Part shown: positions 1 to 8,738 of the stretch, one piece after another
Numbering within the stretch: the first letter of the stretch is position 1
Layout: each line of letters begins with the position of its first letter
From: Tabrizicola sp.
GTDB lineage: Bacteria; Pseudomonadota; Alphaproteobacteria; Rhodobacterales; Rhodobacteraceae
Direction of reading: 5' to 3'
DNA: 64,000 nt
NCBI RefSeq assembly: GCF_022842145.1
Contig: NZ_JALHQD010000009.1
Location: forward strand, 1-64,000
Made by a program: the position numbers and the translations under genes
Notes under the pieces: generated by a model
Databases searched by the model: none
The model's input: only the letters and a program-made list of their open reading frames with translations
What the model was told of the DNA's origin: nothing

Positions 1-44
1 CACCATCCGGACCGCACGCGCGCGGACCTCAGGAGAGTAGCGAT

Positions 45-794
45 TTGCCATTTTGCTCTTTGTCATACCCGTCATCCTTGCTTAAGTTGACGGTCTCCGA
101 CAGACCCGGGGCGATTCACACCATCGGGCGGCTTCTCTTCCGCTTCTATGAAGTGACCTCGGGCGCGGTGCGGATCGACGGCCAGGACCTGCGCGCCGTG
201 ACGCAATCCTCGCTTCACGCAAGTATCGGCGTGGTCCCGCAGGACACTGTCCTGTTCAACGACACCATCCGCTACAACATCGCCTATGGCAAAGCCAACG
301 CCACCGAAGCCGAAATCGTCGCCGCCGCCCGCGCCGCCCGCATCCACGACTTCGTGACGCGCCTGCCCGAAGGCTATGAGACCAAGGTCGGCGAACGCGG
401 CCTGAAGCTTTCGGGTGGCGAAAAGCAGCGCGTCGGCATCGCCCGGACGCTGCTGAAGAACCCGCCGATCCTGATCCTGGACGAAGCGACCAGCGCGCTC
501 GACACCCAGACCGAACGCTCGATCCAGGAAAGCCTGGCCGAGATGGGGCAGGGCCGCAGCGTCATCACCATCGCGCACCGTCTGTCCACCATCGCCGACG
601 CCGACCAGATCCTCGTGCTGGAGGAAGGCCGGGTGATCGAACGCGGCACTCACGACGCGCTTCTGGACCTCGGCGGCGTCTACCATGCCATGTGGCAGCG
701 CCAGGTGATGGAAGGCGAGATCGAGGTCGAGGACGCGGCTCTGGGCCTGCCTCAGGACGTGGCCCCGGCGGCACGGGTAGCCGCGGGGTCCTGA
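45..794 (+). pseudogene. 5'-truncated Atm1-like ABC exporter (ATPase C-terminal part)
   Basis: The protein from residue 26 on is the C-terminal part of an ABC exporter nucleotide-binding domain of the Atm1/ABCB7 type. It shows a Q-loop (VVPQDTVLFN), the signature LSGGEKQRVGIAR, Walker B (ILILDEATSALD) and the H-loop (TIAHRLSTI). Family members are about 600 residues with a six-helix membrane domain and a Walker A (GxxGxGKST). Here both are absent: recognisable homology begins at about position 120 with TIGRLLFRFYEVTSG, just where GKS-TIGRL would be expected. Positions 1-119 encode nothing I recognise. The frame is open from an ATG at 45, but a product without Walker A could not hydrolyse ATP. 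Either a rearrangement or insertion broke the gene, or this is an assembly junction near the window edge. Confidence 0.75.
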
Positions 795-811
795 CCGATC
801 TCGGACCCGTG

Positions 812-838
812 AAGCCTGCAAGATGACAGGCTTTTTCC
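812..838 (+). terminator. Rho-independent terminator
   Basis: Perfect 7-bp stem AAGCCTG (812-818) / CAGGCTT (827-833) with an 8-nt loop, followed by a short T run (834-836). It sits 17 nt after the stop of the truncated ABC gene and before the caspase gene. Confidence 0.75.
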
Positions 839-891
839 TTTGACCATCCGGTCAGGCTTCCCCATTCTGCCGCCACCCTTTGGGAGTGGCG

Positions 892-3800
892 ATGCTCATC
901 CGGCGTCTCGGTCTTGTTCTGGTCCTTTGGCTTTGCGGCCTCTCCGCCGCGCTGGCCGAAAAGCGCGTCGCCCTCCTGATCGCCGCCGACGACTACCGGA
1001 ACATCCGCCCGCTGGAGAACCCTTCCAACGACGCCCGCGCGCTGGAAGCGGTGCTGGAACAGCTGGATTTCCAGGTCTACGTCGAGACCAACCGCGACCT
1101 GAAACGCACCCGCCGCGCGCTTGAGGACTTCCAGGAAGACGCCGCCGGGGCCGACGTCGCCCTTCTGTTCTTCGCTGGCCACGGGGTCGCCATCGACGGG
1201 GTGAACTACCTTCTGCCCACCGACGCCGACGCCTCCTCGGCGGCCCGGCTTGCCGAAACCTCGCTCCCCCTGTCCGAGGCGCAAGAGGCGATCCAGTCGG
1301 TCGCCAGGATTGCCATCATCCTCCTCGACGCATGCCGCGACGACCCCTTTGCCGGTGGTGGGACCGAGGGACGTGGTGCCGCGGCCCTGGAAGACGACCC
1401 GCCCACCGCGCCCAAGCCGAAGCCCGGCCTCGGCCGCATCGGTCGCGCCGACGGTGTCCTTTTCGCCTTCGCCGCCGCCCCCGGTGAAACCGCCTCGGAC
1501 GGCGACGGCCAGAACTCGCCCTTCACCTCGGCCCTCGTGCGCCACTTCGCCACCGCCGGCGTCGAACTGCGCACCGCCCTCACCCTCGTCCAGCAGGACG
1601 TCTACGACCGCAGCCGCGGCAAGCAGCTGCCCTACATCGAATCCGGCCTGCCCGAGCTTATCTTCATCTCCGGCCAGGGCGTGCTGCCAGAACGCGACCA
1701 GCTCCTCATTGCGATGGCCAACCTCACCCCCGACATCCGGGCCGAGGTTGAATACCTGGCGACAGCCCGCAACCTGCCACTGGCGCCCCTTTACGCGGCC
1801 CTTCTCTCTGCCGACCTCGACGCCCAGACCCCCGAAGAACGCGCCGCCATGCTGATCGAGGCCGCGCAATCCTATGAAAGCTTCCAGTCCGAACTACAAA
1901 AGTTCCAGTCCGACGACCCCCGCGTCGCCGCTTTGCGCGCCCAGGCCGAGGAACAGCTCACCCTCGGTGCCTTCGATGCCGCCCGCGGCCTGCTGACCGA
2001 TGCCGCCGAAATCGACGCCACCGCCCGCACCACGATCAAGGCGACCTACCTCTCCCGCACGCTCTCCGAAGCCGCGACGCACATGCTGAACGCCAACGCG
2101 GCCCGCACCGACCTGCGCTACGACCTGGCGATCTCCGACCTCCAGAAAGCCGCAACCCTTTACGCCGAGGTGGCCGGTGACATCGACCGCGAGGCGCAGT
2201 TCGCCTACGTCGCCACGCTGACCTCCCTGGGCGAGTTGCACCTCGTCGCCGGCAATACCGAAGCCGCCTGGTCGGCCTACAACACCCGCGCCACCTTCGC
2301 GCAGGCCCGGGTCGAGGCGGACGCCACCGACGTCGAATGGGTGCGCGAACTCGTGTGGTCGCTGAATGACCTTGGCGGCGTCCTGCAGCAGCAGGGCTAC
2401 CTGAAGGAAGCCGAAACCGCCTATTCCTCGGCGCTGGAATTCTCAGAGTGGCAGGCCGACCAGCGGCCCGACGACGTCGACCTGATGCGCGACCGGCAGG
2501 TGGCGGTGAACCGCGTCGGCTCGATCCGCCTGACCCGACGCAACGCCGCTGGCGCTCTGGATGCCCATGTCGAGGCGCTGGGGATCGCCCACACCCTTCT
2601 CGACAGCGATCCCACGAACATCACCTACCGGATGGACATCTCCTACACCCAGGAACGCATCGGCGACGCCAAGCTTGACCTTGGCGACAAAGAGGGTGCC
2701 AAAGCCGCCTTCCAGACCGCCCTGGCGATCGCCGAAGCCCTGGTGACGGAATACCCGACCGACACGGTGATCCGGCGCAACCTTTCGGTCAGCTACGAAC
2801 GGATCGGCGACATGCTGGTCGACGAAGGCGACTATCCCGCCGCGCTGGAAACCTACGGCAAGGCCCTGGCGATCCGCGAGGAACTGGCCGCACTCGATCC
2901 CGGCAACAAGCCGCGCCAGCGTGACCTTGCGATCAACTTCGACCGGATCGGCGATGCGCAGCGGTTCATCGGCGACACCGACTCGGCGCTTCTCGCCCAT
3001 CAGGCAGCCCTCTCGATCCGCCAGAACTTGGCTGCGCTCGATCCGACCAACATGGTCTGGCAACAGGACCTGCTCGTCAGCCTCGACCGGATGGGCGATC
3101 TGCACTTCGACGGCAACGACTTCGTCGCCGCACTCGAGGCGCAGGAAACCGCCCGCAGCATCGCCGAGGGCATCGTCGCCCTAAACCCCGACGAGCCGAT
3201 CCGGCAGGCGGACCTCGGCCTTGCGCTGCAGAAGATCGCCGACATCAAGACCGCGATGGGCGACACCACCGGCGCGCGTGAGGTCCTGCAGTCCGCGCTT
3301 ACCCTCCGCCTTGCCCTTGCCGATGCCGATCCGGCCCCCCGCTTCCAGCGCGATGCCGCGCTCACTCTCACCGCGATGGCCGAGATGGACCTTGCCGCAG
3401 GCGACCCCGCCGCGGCCGAGCCGCTGATCGCCGACGCCGTGGCCCGTCAGACCCTGATGGCGGGCGCGGCCCCGGCCGACAGCCTTGTCCTGCGCGACCT
3501 CTCGATCGCGCAGAACATCCACGCCTCGACGCTGATGCAGCTTGGCCGCAACTCCGAGGCGGTGACGGTGGCGATGGCCTCGCTGGAAACCGCCGACCGG
3601 CTGTTGCAGCTTGGGCCGGATGTGCCCGACCACATGCATGACCGCCTTGTCACCCTGAACCGGCTGGGCGACGCGCAGGTTGCACTGGGCGACAACCGGG
3701 CAGCGGTCGAAAGTTTTCTGGCGATGGTCGACCAGGGCAACCAGCTTCTGGACATAGACCCCTACAGCACGGGCTGGGCCAATGATCTGGCCCTTGCATT

Positions 3801-4245
3801 GGAACGTCTTGGCACTGCGCAAAGCACCACCGGCGATGTGGCCGCCGCGCTGAAAAGCCACCAGGATTCGCTGGCCCTGCGCGATTGGCTGGTCAGCCAG
3901 GACCCGTCGAACGCGCTCTGGTACCGCAATCTCGCGCTAAGCCGGGCCAGCGTGGCCACGGCACTCTCCGACCGTGAGGACTTTGACACCGCGCTCACCC
4001 ACCAGGAGGAATCGCTGCGGATCATGCGCGACCTCGCCGCCGCCTATCCGGACGATCCCTGGTACCGCATCGACCTCGTGCGCGCGCTGGACCAGACCGC
4101 CGTTCTCTTGCAGGACCCCACGGCCGAGAACCAGGAAGCACTGGCGATCCTCGAAGAGATGCAGGCCGCAGGCACGCTGCCGCAGGGTTACGAGGACTGG
4201 ATAGCGGGTTTCCGCAAGGCGCTGGGCCTGCCAACAGAGTTCTGA
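892..4245 (+). CDS. Exported caspase-domain (C14) protein with long TPR array
   Basis: A 1117-residue protein. The ATG at 892 is preferred over the in-frame TTG at 880 because GGGAG lies at 882-886 and the signal peptide then starts cleanly (hydrophobic stretch about residues 6-20, cleavage near ALA-EK). Residues about 24-260 form a caspase-like p20 fold with the catalytic dyad visible: His97 in FFAGHG and Cys148 in LLDACRD. From about residue 270 to the end the chain is helical repeats of TPR type. Many have an enlarged period near 50 residues, with recurring RDL-x-RIGD and ALAIREELAALDP themes. Such exported bacterial caspase-TPR proteins are known, but their substrates are mostly undefined. 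It is monocistronic, with its own upstream terminator and an 81-nt gap to the next gene. A secreted or periplasmic peptidase or scaffold is inferred. Confidence 0.85.
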   Translation: MLIRRLGLVLVLWLCGLSAALAEKRVALLIAADDYRNIRPLENPSNDARALEAVLEQLDFQVYVETNRDLKRTRRALEDFQEDAAGADVALLFFAGHGVAIDGVNYLLPTDADASSAARLAETSLPLSEAQEAIQSVARIAIILLDACRDDPFAGGGTEGRGAAALEDDPPTAPKPKPGLGRIGRADGVLFAFAAAPGETASDGDGQNSPFTSALVRHFATAGVELRTALTLVQQDVYDRSRGKQLPYIESGLPELIFISGQGVLPERDQLLIAMANLTPDIRAEVEYLATARNLPLAPLYAALLSADLDAQTPEERAAMLIEAAQSYESFQSELQKFQSDDPRVAALRAQAEEQLTLGAFDAARGLLTDAAEIDATARTTIKATYLSRTLSEAATHMLNANAARTDLRYDLAISDLQKAATLYAEVAGDIDREAQFAYVATLTSLGELHLVAGNTEAAWSAYNTRATFAQARVEADATDVEWVRELVWSLNDLGGVLQQQGYLKEAETAYSSALEFSEWQADQRPDDVDLMRDRQVAVNRVGSIRLTRRNAAGALDAHVEALGIAHTLLDSDPTNITYRMDISYTQERIGDAKLDLGDKEGAKAAFQTALAIAEALVTEYPTDTVIRRNLSVSYERIGDMLVDEGDYPAALETYGKALAIREELAALDPGNKPRQRDLAINFDRIGDAQRFIGDTDSALLAHQAALSIRQNLAALDPTNMVWQQDLLVSLDRMGDLHFDGNDFVAALEAQETARSIAEGIVALNPDEPIRQADLGLALQKIADIKTAMGDTTGAREVLQSALTLRLALADADPAPRFQRDAALTLTAMAEMDLAAGDPAAAEPLIADAVARQTLMAGAAPADSLVLRDLSIAQNIHASTLMQLGRNSEAVTVAMASLETADRLLQLGPDVPDHMHDRLVTLNRLGDAQVALGDNRAAVESFLAMVDQGNQLLDIDPYSTGWANDLALALERLGTAQSTTGDVAAALKSHQDSLALRDWLVSQDPSNALWYRNLALSRASVATALSDREDFDTALTHQEESLRIMRDLAAAYPDDPWYRIDLVRALDQTAVLLQDPTAENQEALAILEEMQAAGTLPQGYEDWIAGFRKALGLPTEF

Positions 4246-4326
4246 CCGCCACCGGGGCGGGGCAGGGCTTGGCAATGTGCGGCCTTTGCCTGTAAGACGG
4301 GGAAAACGACAGCAGAGGCAACGGCG

Positions 4327-4983
4327 TTGAGCAATCCCGACAGCTTCATCGAAGAAGTCACCGAAGAGGTGCGCCGTGACCGGCTGTTCCGCCTGTTCCG
4401 CACCTATGGCTGGATCGGTGTCCTCATCATCCTCGGCCTCGTCGGTGGCACGGCCTGGACCGAATGGTCCAAGTCGCGCGACGCGGCCCGGGCCGAAGCC
4501 TTCGGCGACGCGCTGATCGACGCTCTGGATCAAGGCACGCCCGCGGAACGCCGCGAGGCGCTGGCCGGGGTGCCGTCGGACGCCGAACAGACCGCCATCC
4601 AGCAGCTGATCCTTGCGTCAGACCCCGACGAGGACAAGGCCACCACGCTGGCCGCTCTCGACAAGGTCGCCGCGGACGCCGCGCTGTCGGTTGCCTACCG
4701 CGACCTTGCAGTCCTGCGCCGGGTGCTGGTCGCCGGGGCCGAACAGCCGCTGGCCGACCGTCGGACCGCGCTGCAGGGCATCGCCGCACCCGGTCGCCCC
4801 TATCGCGCCCTTGCCGAAGAGCAGCTGGCCTACCTGCTGATCGAGGAAGGCAAGACCGACGAGGCGATCGCTGCGCTCACGGCGCTGATGCAGGATCAAG
4901 AGGCATCCGCCTCGCTCCGCGCACGTCTGGCCCAGGTCGTGACCGCACTTGGCGGAACATTGCCCGAAACCGCAAACGGCTGA
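4327..4983 (+). CDS. YfgM-like TPR membrane protein
   Basis: 218 residues, TTG start (TTG-AGC-AAT). One transmembrane helix near residues 28-45 (WIGVLIILGLVGGTAW) anchors a C-terminal tetratricopeptide-like domain facing the periplasm. Order and topology match the YfgM/DUF2133 family, which in Escherichia coli lies just upstream of bamB and der, as here. Known family roles are association with the Sec translocon and periplasmic chaperone traffic. The start of bamB follows 44 nt after the stop, so the genes are probably co-transcribed. Confidence 0.8.
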   Translation: MSNPDSFIEEVTEEVRRDRLFRLFRTYGWIGVLIILGLVGGTAWTEWSKSRDAARAEAFGDALIDALDQGTPAERREALAGVPSDAEQTAIQQLILASDPDEDKATTLAALDKVAADAALSVAYRDLAVLRRVLVAGAEQPLADRRTALQGIAAPGRPYRALAEEQLAYLLIEEGKTDEAIAALTALMQDQEASASLRARLAQVVTALGGTLPETANG

Positions 4984-5027
4984 GGCGGGTGATGGGAAGA
5001 TCGGAAAGGTCCTTTCAGGTGGCACGC

Positions 5028-6383
5028 ATGAAGTTCGGACAAATGGGCGGCAAGCTGATCACCGGCATGGGGCTCCTGGCGCTTCTGGCGGCCTGCGGCG
5101 AACGCGAGGTCATCCTTCCCGGTGAACGCTTCCCCATCCGCGCCGATCTTGAGGCCAGCCTTCCCGTCGAAGGCCAGCCCGCGCCGACCGCCCCTGCCGC
5201 TGCTGAAAACCAAAGCGTGGCCATCTCGCTGGGTCCGCAGACCGGCGGCGACTGGACCCACCGCGCCGGGAACGCCCGCCACCTGATGCCGCACGCCGCC
5301 CTGTCGGCCACGCCGCAGCGCGTCTGGTCGGCCAACATCGGCTCCGGCTCCAGCCGCAAGAACCGCATTTCCGCCGCCCCCGTGGTGGCCGATGGCCGCA
5401 TCTTCACCATCGACTCCGGCACCTCCGTCACCGCCACCTCGACCGCGGGCGGCGCCCTGTGGTCCACCGACCTCACCGCCAGCTTCGACAAGGGCGGCGG
5501 GCTCACGGCCGGCGGCTTGGCCACCGCAGGCGGCCGGGTCTTCGCCACCACCGGCTACGGCGAGCTTGTCGCCCTCGACGCCGCATCCGGCGCCGTGGTC
5601 TGGCGCCAGCGCGTCGACGCGCCGATCAGTGGCGCCCCCGCCACCGACGGAGAAGCCGTCTACGTCTCTGGCCGTGATGGCTCGGCCTGGGCGGTCAACG
5701 CCGCCGATGGCAAGGTCGTCTGGCAGGTCATCGGAACCCCCGGCAAGACCTCCTACATCGGTACCGCCGCCCCGACAGTCGGCGACCGCGCTGTGATCTT
5801 CCCCTCTGCCGCGGGCGACCTGATGGCCGTCCTCAAGATCGGCGGCGGCACCAAGGTCTGGCAGTCCTCGCTGGCCGGCAAGCGCCTCGGCCGCGCCTAT
5901 GCCCTGACCTCCGACGTCACCGGAGACGCCGTGATCGCCGGCAAGACCCTCTTCGCCGGTTCCGGCGCCGGCCGCACCGTCGCCATGTCCGCCGCCTCGG
6001 GTGAACGCATCTGGTCCGCCGGCGAAGGCGCGCTCGGCCCCGTCGCCGTCGCGGGCGGCTCGCTCTTCCTCGTCAACGACGAAGCCCGCCTCGTCCGCCT
6101 CGACGCCGCCACCGGCGCGGTGATCTGGTCCGTCGAGATGCCCTACTTCACCAACGACAAGGTCAAGCGCCGCAAGGGCATCTTCGCCCATTACGGGCCC
6201 GTCCTCGCCGGGGGCCGCATCATGGTCGTCTCCTCCGACGGCCTTCTGCGGGCCTTCGACCCCACGGATGGCACGCTGGCCTACACCGCCGAAATCCCCG
6301 GTGGGGCCGCAGCACAACCCGCCATCGCGGGCGGCACGCTCTATGTCGTCGGCGGCAACGGGCAACTTCACGCTTTCCGCTAA
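5028..6383 (+). CDS. bamB: Outer membrane assembly factor BamB (PQQ-repeat lipoprotein)
   Basis: 451 residues from the ATG at 5028. An ATG at 4992 is also in frame, but 5028 gives a compact lipoprotein signal with lipobox LLAAC and lipidated Cys23. The mature part is an eight-bladed propeller built of PQQ-like beta-strand repeats; motifs such as YVVGGNGQLHAF, ALDAASGAVVW and AVNAADGKVVW recur. BamB is the scaffold lipoprotein of the BAM complex that inserts outer-membrane beta-barrels. The flanking yfgM-like and der genes support the call. Confidence 0.88.
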   Translation: MKFGQMGGKLITGMGLLALLAACGEREVILPGERFPIRADLEASLPVEGQPAPTAPAAAENQSVAISLGPQTGGDWTHRAGNARHLMPHAALSATPQRVWSANIGSGSSRKNRISAAPVVADGRIFTIDSGTSVTATSTAGGALWSTDLTASFDKGGGLTAGGLATAGGRVFATTGYGELVALDAASGAVVWRQRVDAPISGAPATDGEAVYVSGRDGSAWAVNAADGKVVWQVIGTPGKTSYIGTAAPTVGDRAVIFPSAAGDLMAVLKIGGGTKVWQSSLAGKRLGRAYALTSDVTGDAVIAGKTLFAGSGAGRTVAMSAASGERIWSAGEGALGPVAVAGGSLFLVNDEARLVRLDAATGAVIWSVEMPYFTNDKVKRRKGIFAHYGPVLAGGRIMVVSSDGLLRAFDPTDGTLAYTAEIPGGAAAQPAIAGGTLYVVGGNGQLHAFR

Positions 6384-6431
6384 GGCCCATCCCGTGTATG
6401 GCAACCGCTTCGCCATTGCCGGACCAAGACC

Positions 6432-7901
6432 ATGACCTTTACCCTCGCCATCGTGGGACGCCCCAATGTGGGCAAGTCGACGCTCTTCAACCGCCTCGTG
6501 GGCCGCAAGCTTGCGCTGGTCGACGACCAGCCCGGCGTGACCCGCGACCTGCGTGAAGGCGACGCGCGGCTCTTCGACATGCGTTTCACTGTGATCGACA
6601 CCGCGGGGCTGGAGGAAGTCACCGACGACAGCCTGCAAGGCCGGATGCGCCGCCTGACCGAGCGCGCGGTCGAGATGGCCGACGCCTGCCTCTTCGTCAT
6701 CGACGGCCGCGTGGGCGTCACCCCCACGGATGAAGTCTTCGCCGACATCCTGCGCAAGAAGAACGCCCGCGTGTTCCTGGCCGTCAACAAGGCCGAAGGC
6801 AAGGCCGGCGACGCCGGCGCGCTCGAGGCCTATTCCCTTGGCCTTGGCGAACCGATCCGCATCTCCGCCGAACATGGCGAGGGGATGGACGACCTTTACC
6901 GCGAGTTGAAACCCCTCGAAGGCGAATTCGCCGAGCGTGAGGCCGAGAACGCGCCCGAGGTCGACATCGACCTATCGGAGGCCGACGCCGAACTTGAAGC
7001 GGATGAGACCGCCCACTATCCGACGGCGAAAAAGCCCTTGCAGATCGCCGTCATCGGCCGCCCGAATGCCGGAAAATCGACCCTGATCAACAAGATCCTC
7101 GGCTACGACCGCCTTCTGACCGGGCCGGAACCGGGGATCACCCGCGACTCGATCTCGGTTCGCGCCGAATGGCAGGGCACCCCGATCCGTATCTTCGACA
7201 CCGCTGGCATGCGCAAGAAGGCCCGGATCACCGAGAAGCTTGAAAAGCTTTCCGTCTCCGACGGCATCCGCGCCGTCCGCTTCGCCGAAGTGGTCGTGGT
7301 CCTTCTCGACGTCGAAATCCCGTTCGAGGTGCAAGACCTCCGCATCGCCGACTTTGCCGAGACCGAAGGCCGCGCCGTCGTCGTTGCCGTCAACAAGTGG
7401 GACCTCGAGGACGAAAAGCAGGAAAAGCTGGCCGAGCTGAAAGAGATGTTCGACCGCCTTCTGCCGCAGCTGCGTGGCGCGCCGCTGATCACCGTCAGCG
7501 CCAAGACGGGCAGGGGCCTCGACCGGCTCCACGACGCGATCCGCAAGGCGCATGACGTCTGGAACCGCCGGATCGCGACCGCCAAGCTGAACACCTGGCT
7601 CGGTGCGATGTCCGAAGCGCACCCCCCGCCGGCCCCCGGCGGGCACCGGATCAAGCTGCGCTACATGACGCAAGCCAAGACCCGGCCGCCGGGCTTCATG
7701 ATCAAGTGCTCGCGCCCCGACGAGCTGCCGGAAAGCTACAAGCGCTATCTGGTCAACGGGTTGCGCGACCACTTCGACATGCCCGGCACGCCGATCCGGC
7801 TTTTCCTGCGCTCACAGGGCAACGAGAACCCGTGGAAGGACCGCAAGTTCCACACGCCCTCGCGGCTTCGGAAGCACAAGGAAAAGAACACCGGGCAGTA
7901 G
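6432..7901 (+). CDS. der: Ribosome-associated GTPase Der (EngA)
   Basis: 489 residues. There are two tandem GTPase domains: the first with GRPNVGKST near residue 8 and DTAGLEEV, the second with GRPNAGKST near residue 205, [11 protein letters not shown] and NKWD. A C-terminal KH-like domain ends in a basic tail ([16 protein letters not shown]). Der matures the 50S ribosomal subunit and is essential in most bacteria. Length and motif order are normal. The gene ends at a strong hairpin element that separates it from the convergent TspO-like gene. Confidence 0.95.
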   Translation: MTFTLAIVGRPNVGKSTLFNRLVGRKLALVDDQPGVTRDLREGDARLFDMRFTVIDTAGLEEVTDDSLQGRMRRLTERAVEMADACLFVIDGRVGVTPTDEVFADILRKKNARVFLAVNKAEGKAGDAGALEAYSLGLGEPIRISAEHGEGMDDLYRELKPLEGEFAEREAENAPEVDIDLSEADAELEADETAHYPTAKKPLQIAVIGRPNAGKSTLINKILGYDRLLTGPEPGITRDSISVRAEWQGTPIRIFDTAGMRKKARITEKLEKLSVSDGIRAVRFAEVVVVLLDVEIPFEVQDLRIADFAETEGRAVVVAVNKWDLEDEKQEKLAELKEMFDRLLPQLRGAPLITVSAKTGRGLDRLHDAIRKAHDVWNRRIATAKLNTWLGAMSEAHPPPAPGGHRIKLRYMTQAKTRPPGFMIKCSRPDELPESYKRYLVNGLRDHFDMPGTPIRLFLRSQGNENPWKDRKFHTPSRLRKHKEKNTGQ

Positions 7902-7905
7902 TGCT

Positions 7906-7964
7906 GGGGCCAAGAATTTTAAGCAAAATTCTTGTCAAATTCCTTACTCAAGGAATTTGGCCCC
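7906..7964. repeat. Three-way-junction hairpin element between convergent genes
   Basis: Fully self-complementary 59-nt element. The outer stem GGGGC (7906-7910) / GCCCC (7960-7964) closes two perfect 10-bp hairpins: CAAGAATTTT-aagc-AAAATTCTTG (7911-7934) and CAAATTCCTT-actc-AAGGAATTTG (7936-7959), with one base between them. It sits between the stops of der (plus) and the TspO-like gene (minus) and could act as a bidirectional terminator. A degenerate relative lies at 55483-55579. Confidence 0.85.
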
Positions 7965-7968
7965 CGCA

Positions 7969-8676
7969 TCACCCTCGGCGCCAGAGCCAGCCAGCCGCCG
8001 CCAGCACCACCGCGCCGATGCCAAGCGCGGCCCAGGCCACGTAGGTCCCCGTGCCCCAGTTCGCCACCGCGACGCCTGCCAGCGCCCAGGCCACCGTCAA
8101 CGTATAGATCGGCATCCGTGGCCGCCGCGACTGAATCAGCGGCGTCAGGATCAGCACGACCGCCAGCATGTCATAGGCCGCTTCCTCATTGCCGGTGTAG
8201 CCATACCCGGCCAAGAGGATGCCCGTGGACACCAGCGAGGCCGCTGTCAGCCACCCCGCGAAGATCGCCAAGGGCGCGGACAGAAGCCAGCGGTCCGGCG
8301 CGGTCGGGGCCTGCAGGAAGGCCAGGATCGCCGCCGCCGCCATCACCAGGATCACCGCCGTCGCCCAGATCGGACTTGCCCCGGCAATCCCGAGCCAGAC
8401 CGTGCCCAGCACCAGCGCGACCGTCAACGCCGGCCGCACCCGCGCCCAGGCCGGATCGTCCGACCGCTTCCACAGCCCGTAGCCCGCGTGCAGGATCAGC
8501 CACAGATAGATCACCGACCAGATCGCAAACGCATAGCCTGCCGGCTGGATCGCCGGGCGGACGATCTCGACCGGGAACTGGCCGGGTCGATAGCCGGTGA
8601 AGGGCGGCGTGATGAAGGGGGCCACCGCAAAGGCGATGGTGGCAAGGAACAGGATCAGCGCAAGCGGTCGGGACAT
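7969..8676 (-). CDS. TspO/tryptophan-rich sensory-like membrane protein
   Basis: 235 residues. The start at 8676 (MSRPLAL) is chosen because GGAGG stands 5 nt upstream; the frame extends 7 codons further without a ribosome site. About seven hydrophobic helices fill the chain, with several Trp residues and a motif GYAFAIWSVIYLWL resembling the P-W-x-x-I-Y region of TspO/MBR proteins. Classical TspO is only about 160 residues with five helices, so this is at best a longer relative, and the functional call is tentative. It lies 62 nt downstream of serS on the same strand. Confidence 0.5.
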   Translation of the reverse strand: MSRPLALILFLATIAFAVAPFITPPFTGYRPGQFPVEIVRPAIQPAGYAFAIWSVIYLWLILHAGYGLWKRSDDPAWARVRPALTVALVLGTVWLGIAGASPIWATAVILVMAAAAILAFLQAPTAPDRWLLSAPLAIFAGWLTAASLVSTGILLAGYGYTGNEEAAYDMLAVVLILTPLIQSRRPRMPIYTLTVAWALAGVAVANWGTGTYVAWAALGIGAVVLAAAGWLWRRG

Positions 8677-8738
8677 TCCGGCCTCCAAGAAAAACAACAG
8701 GGTAGAGGGAACCCGCCACCCTAAGGCCGGTTCCTTGG

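Noticed and set aside
892-4245. Tandem DNA repeat in the caspase-TPR gene
   Set aside because: The periodicity is at protein level only; nucleotide units are too diverged to be called a DNA repeat.
4464-5027. Upstream extension of the bamB frame to a GTG at 4464
   Set aside because: It overlaps the yfgM-like gene out of frame; the lipoprotein signal and lipobox fix the start at 5028.
4896-6875. 659-codon minus-strand frame opposite bamB and der
   Set aside because: Shadow of two recognised genes with Gly/Asp-rich nonsense translation.
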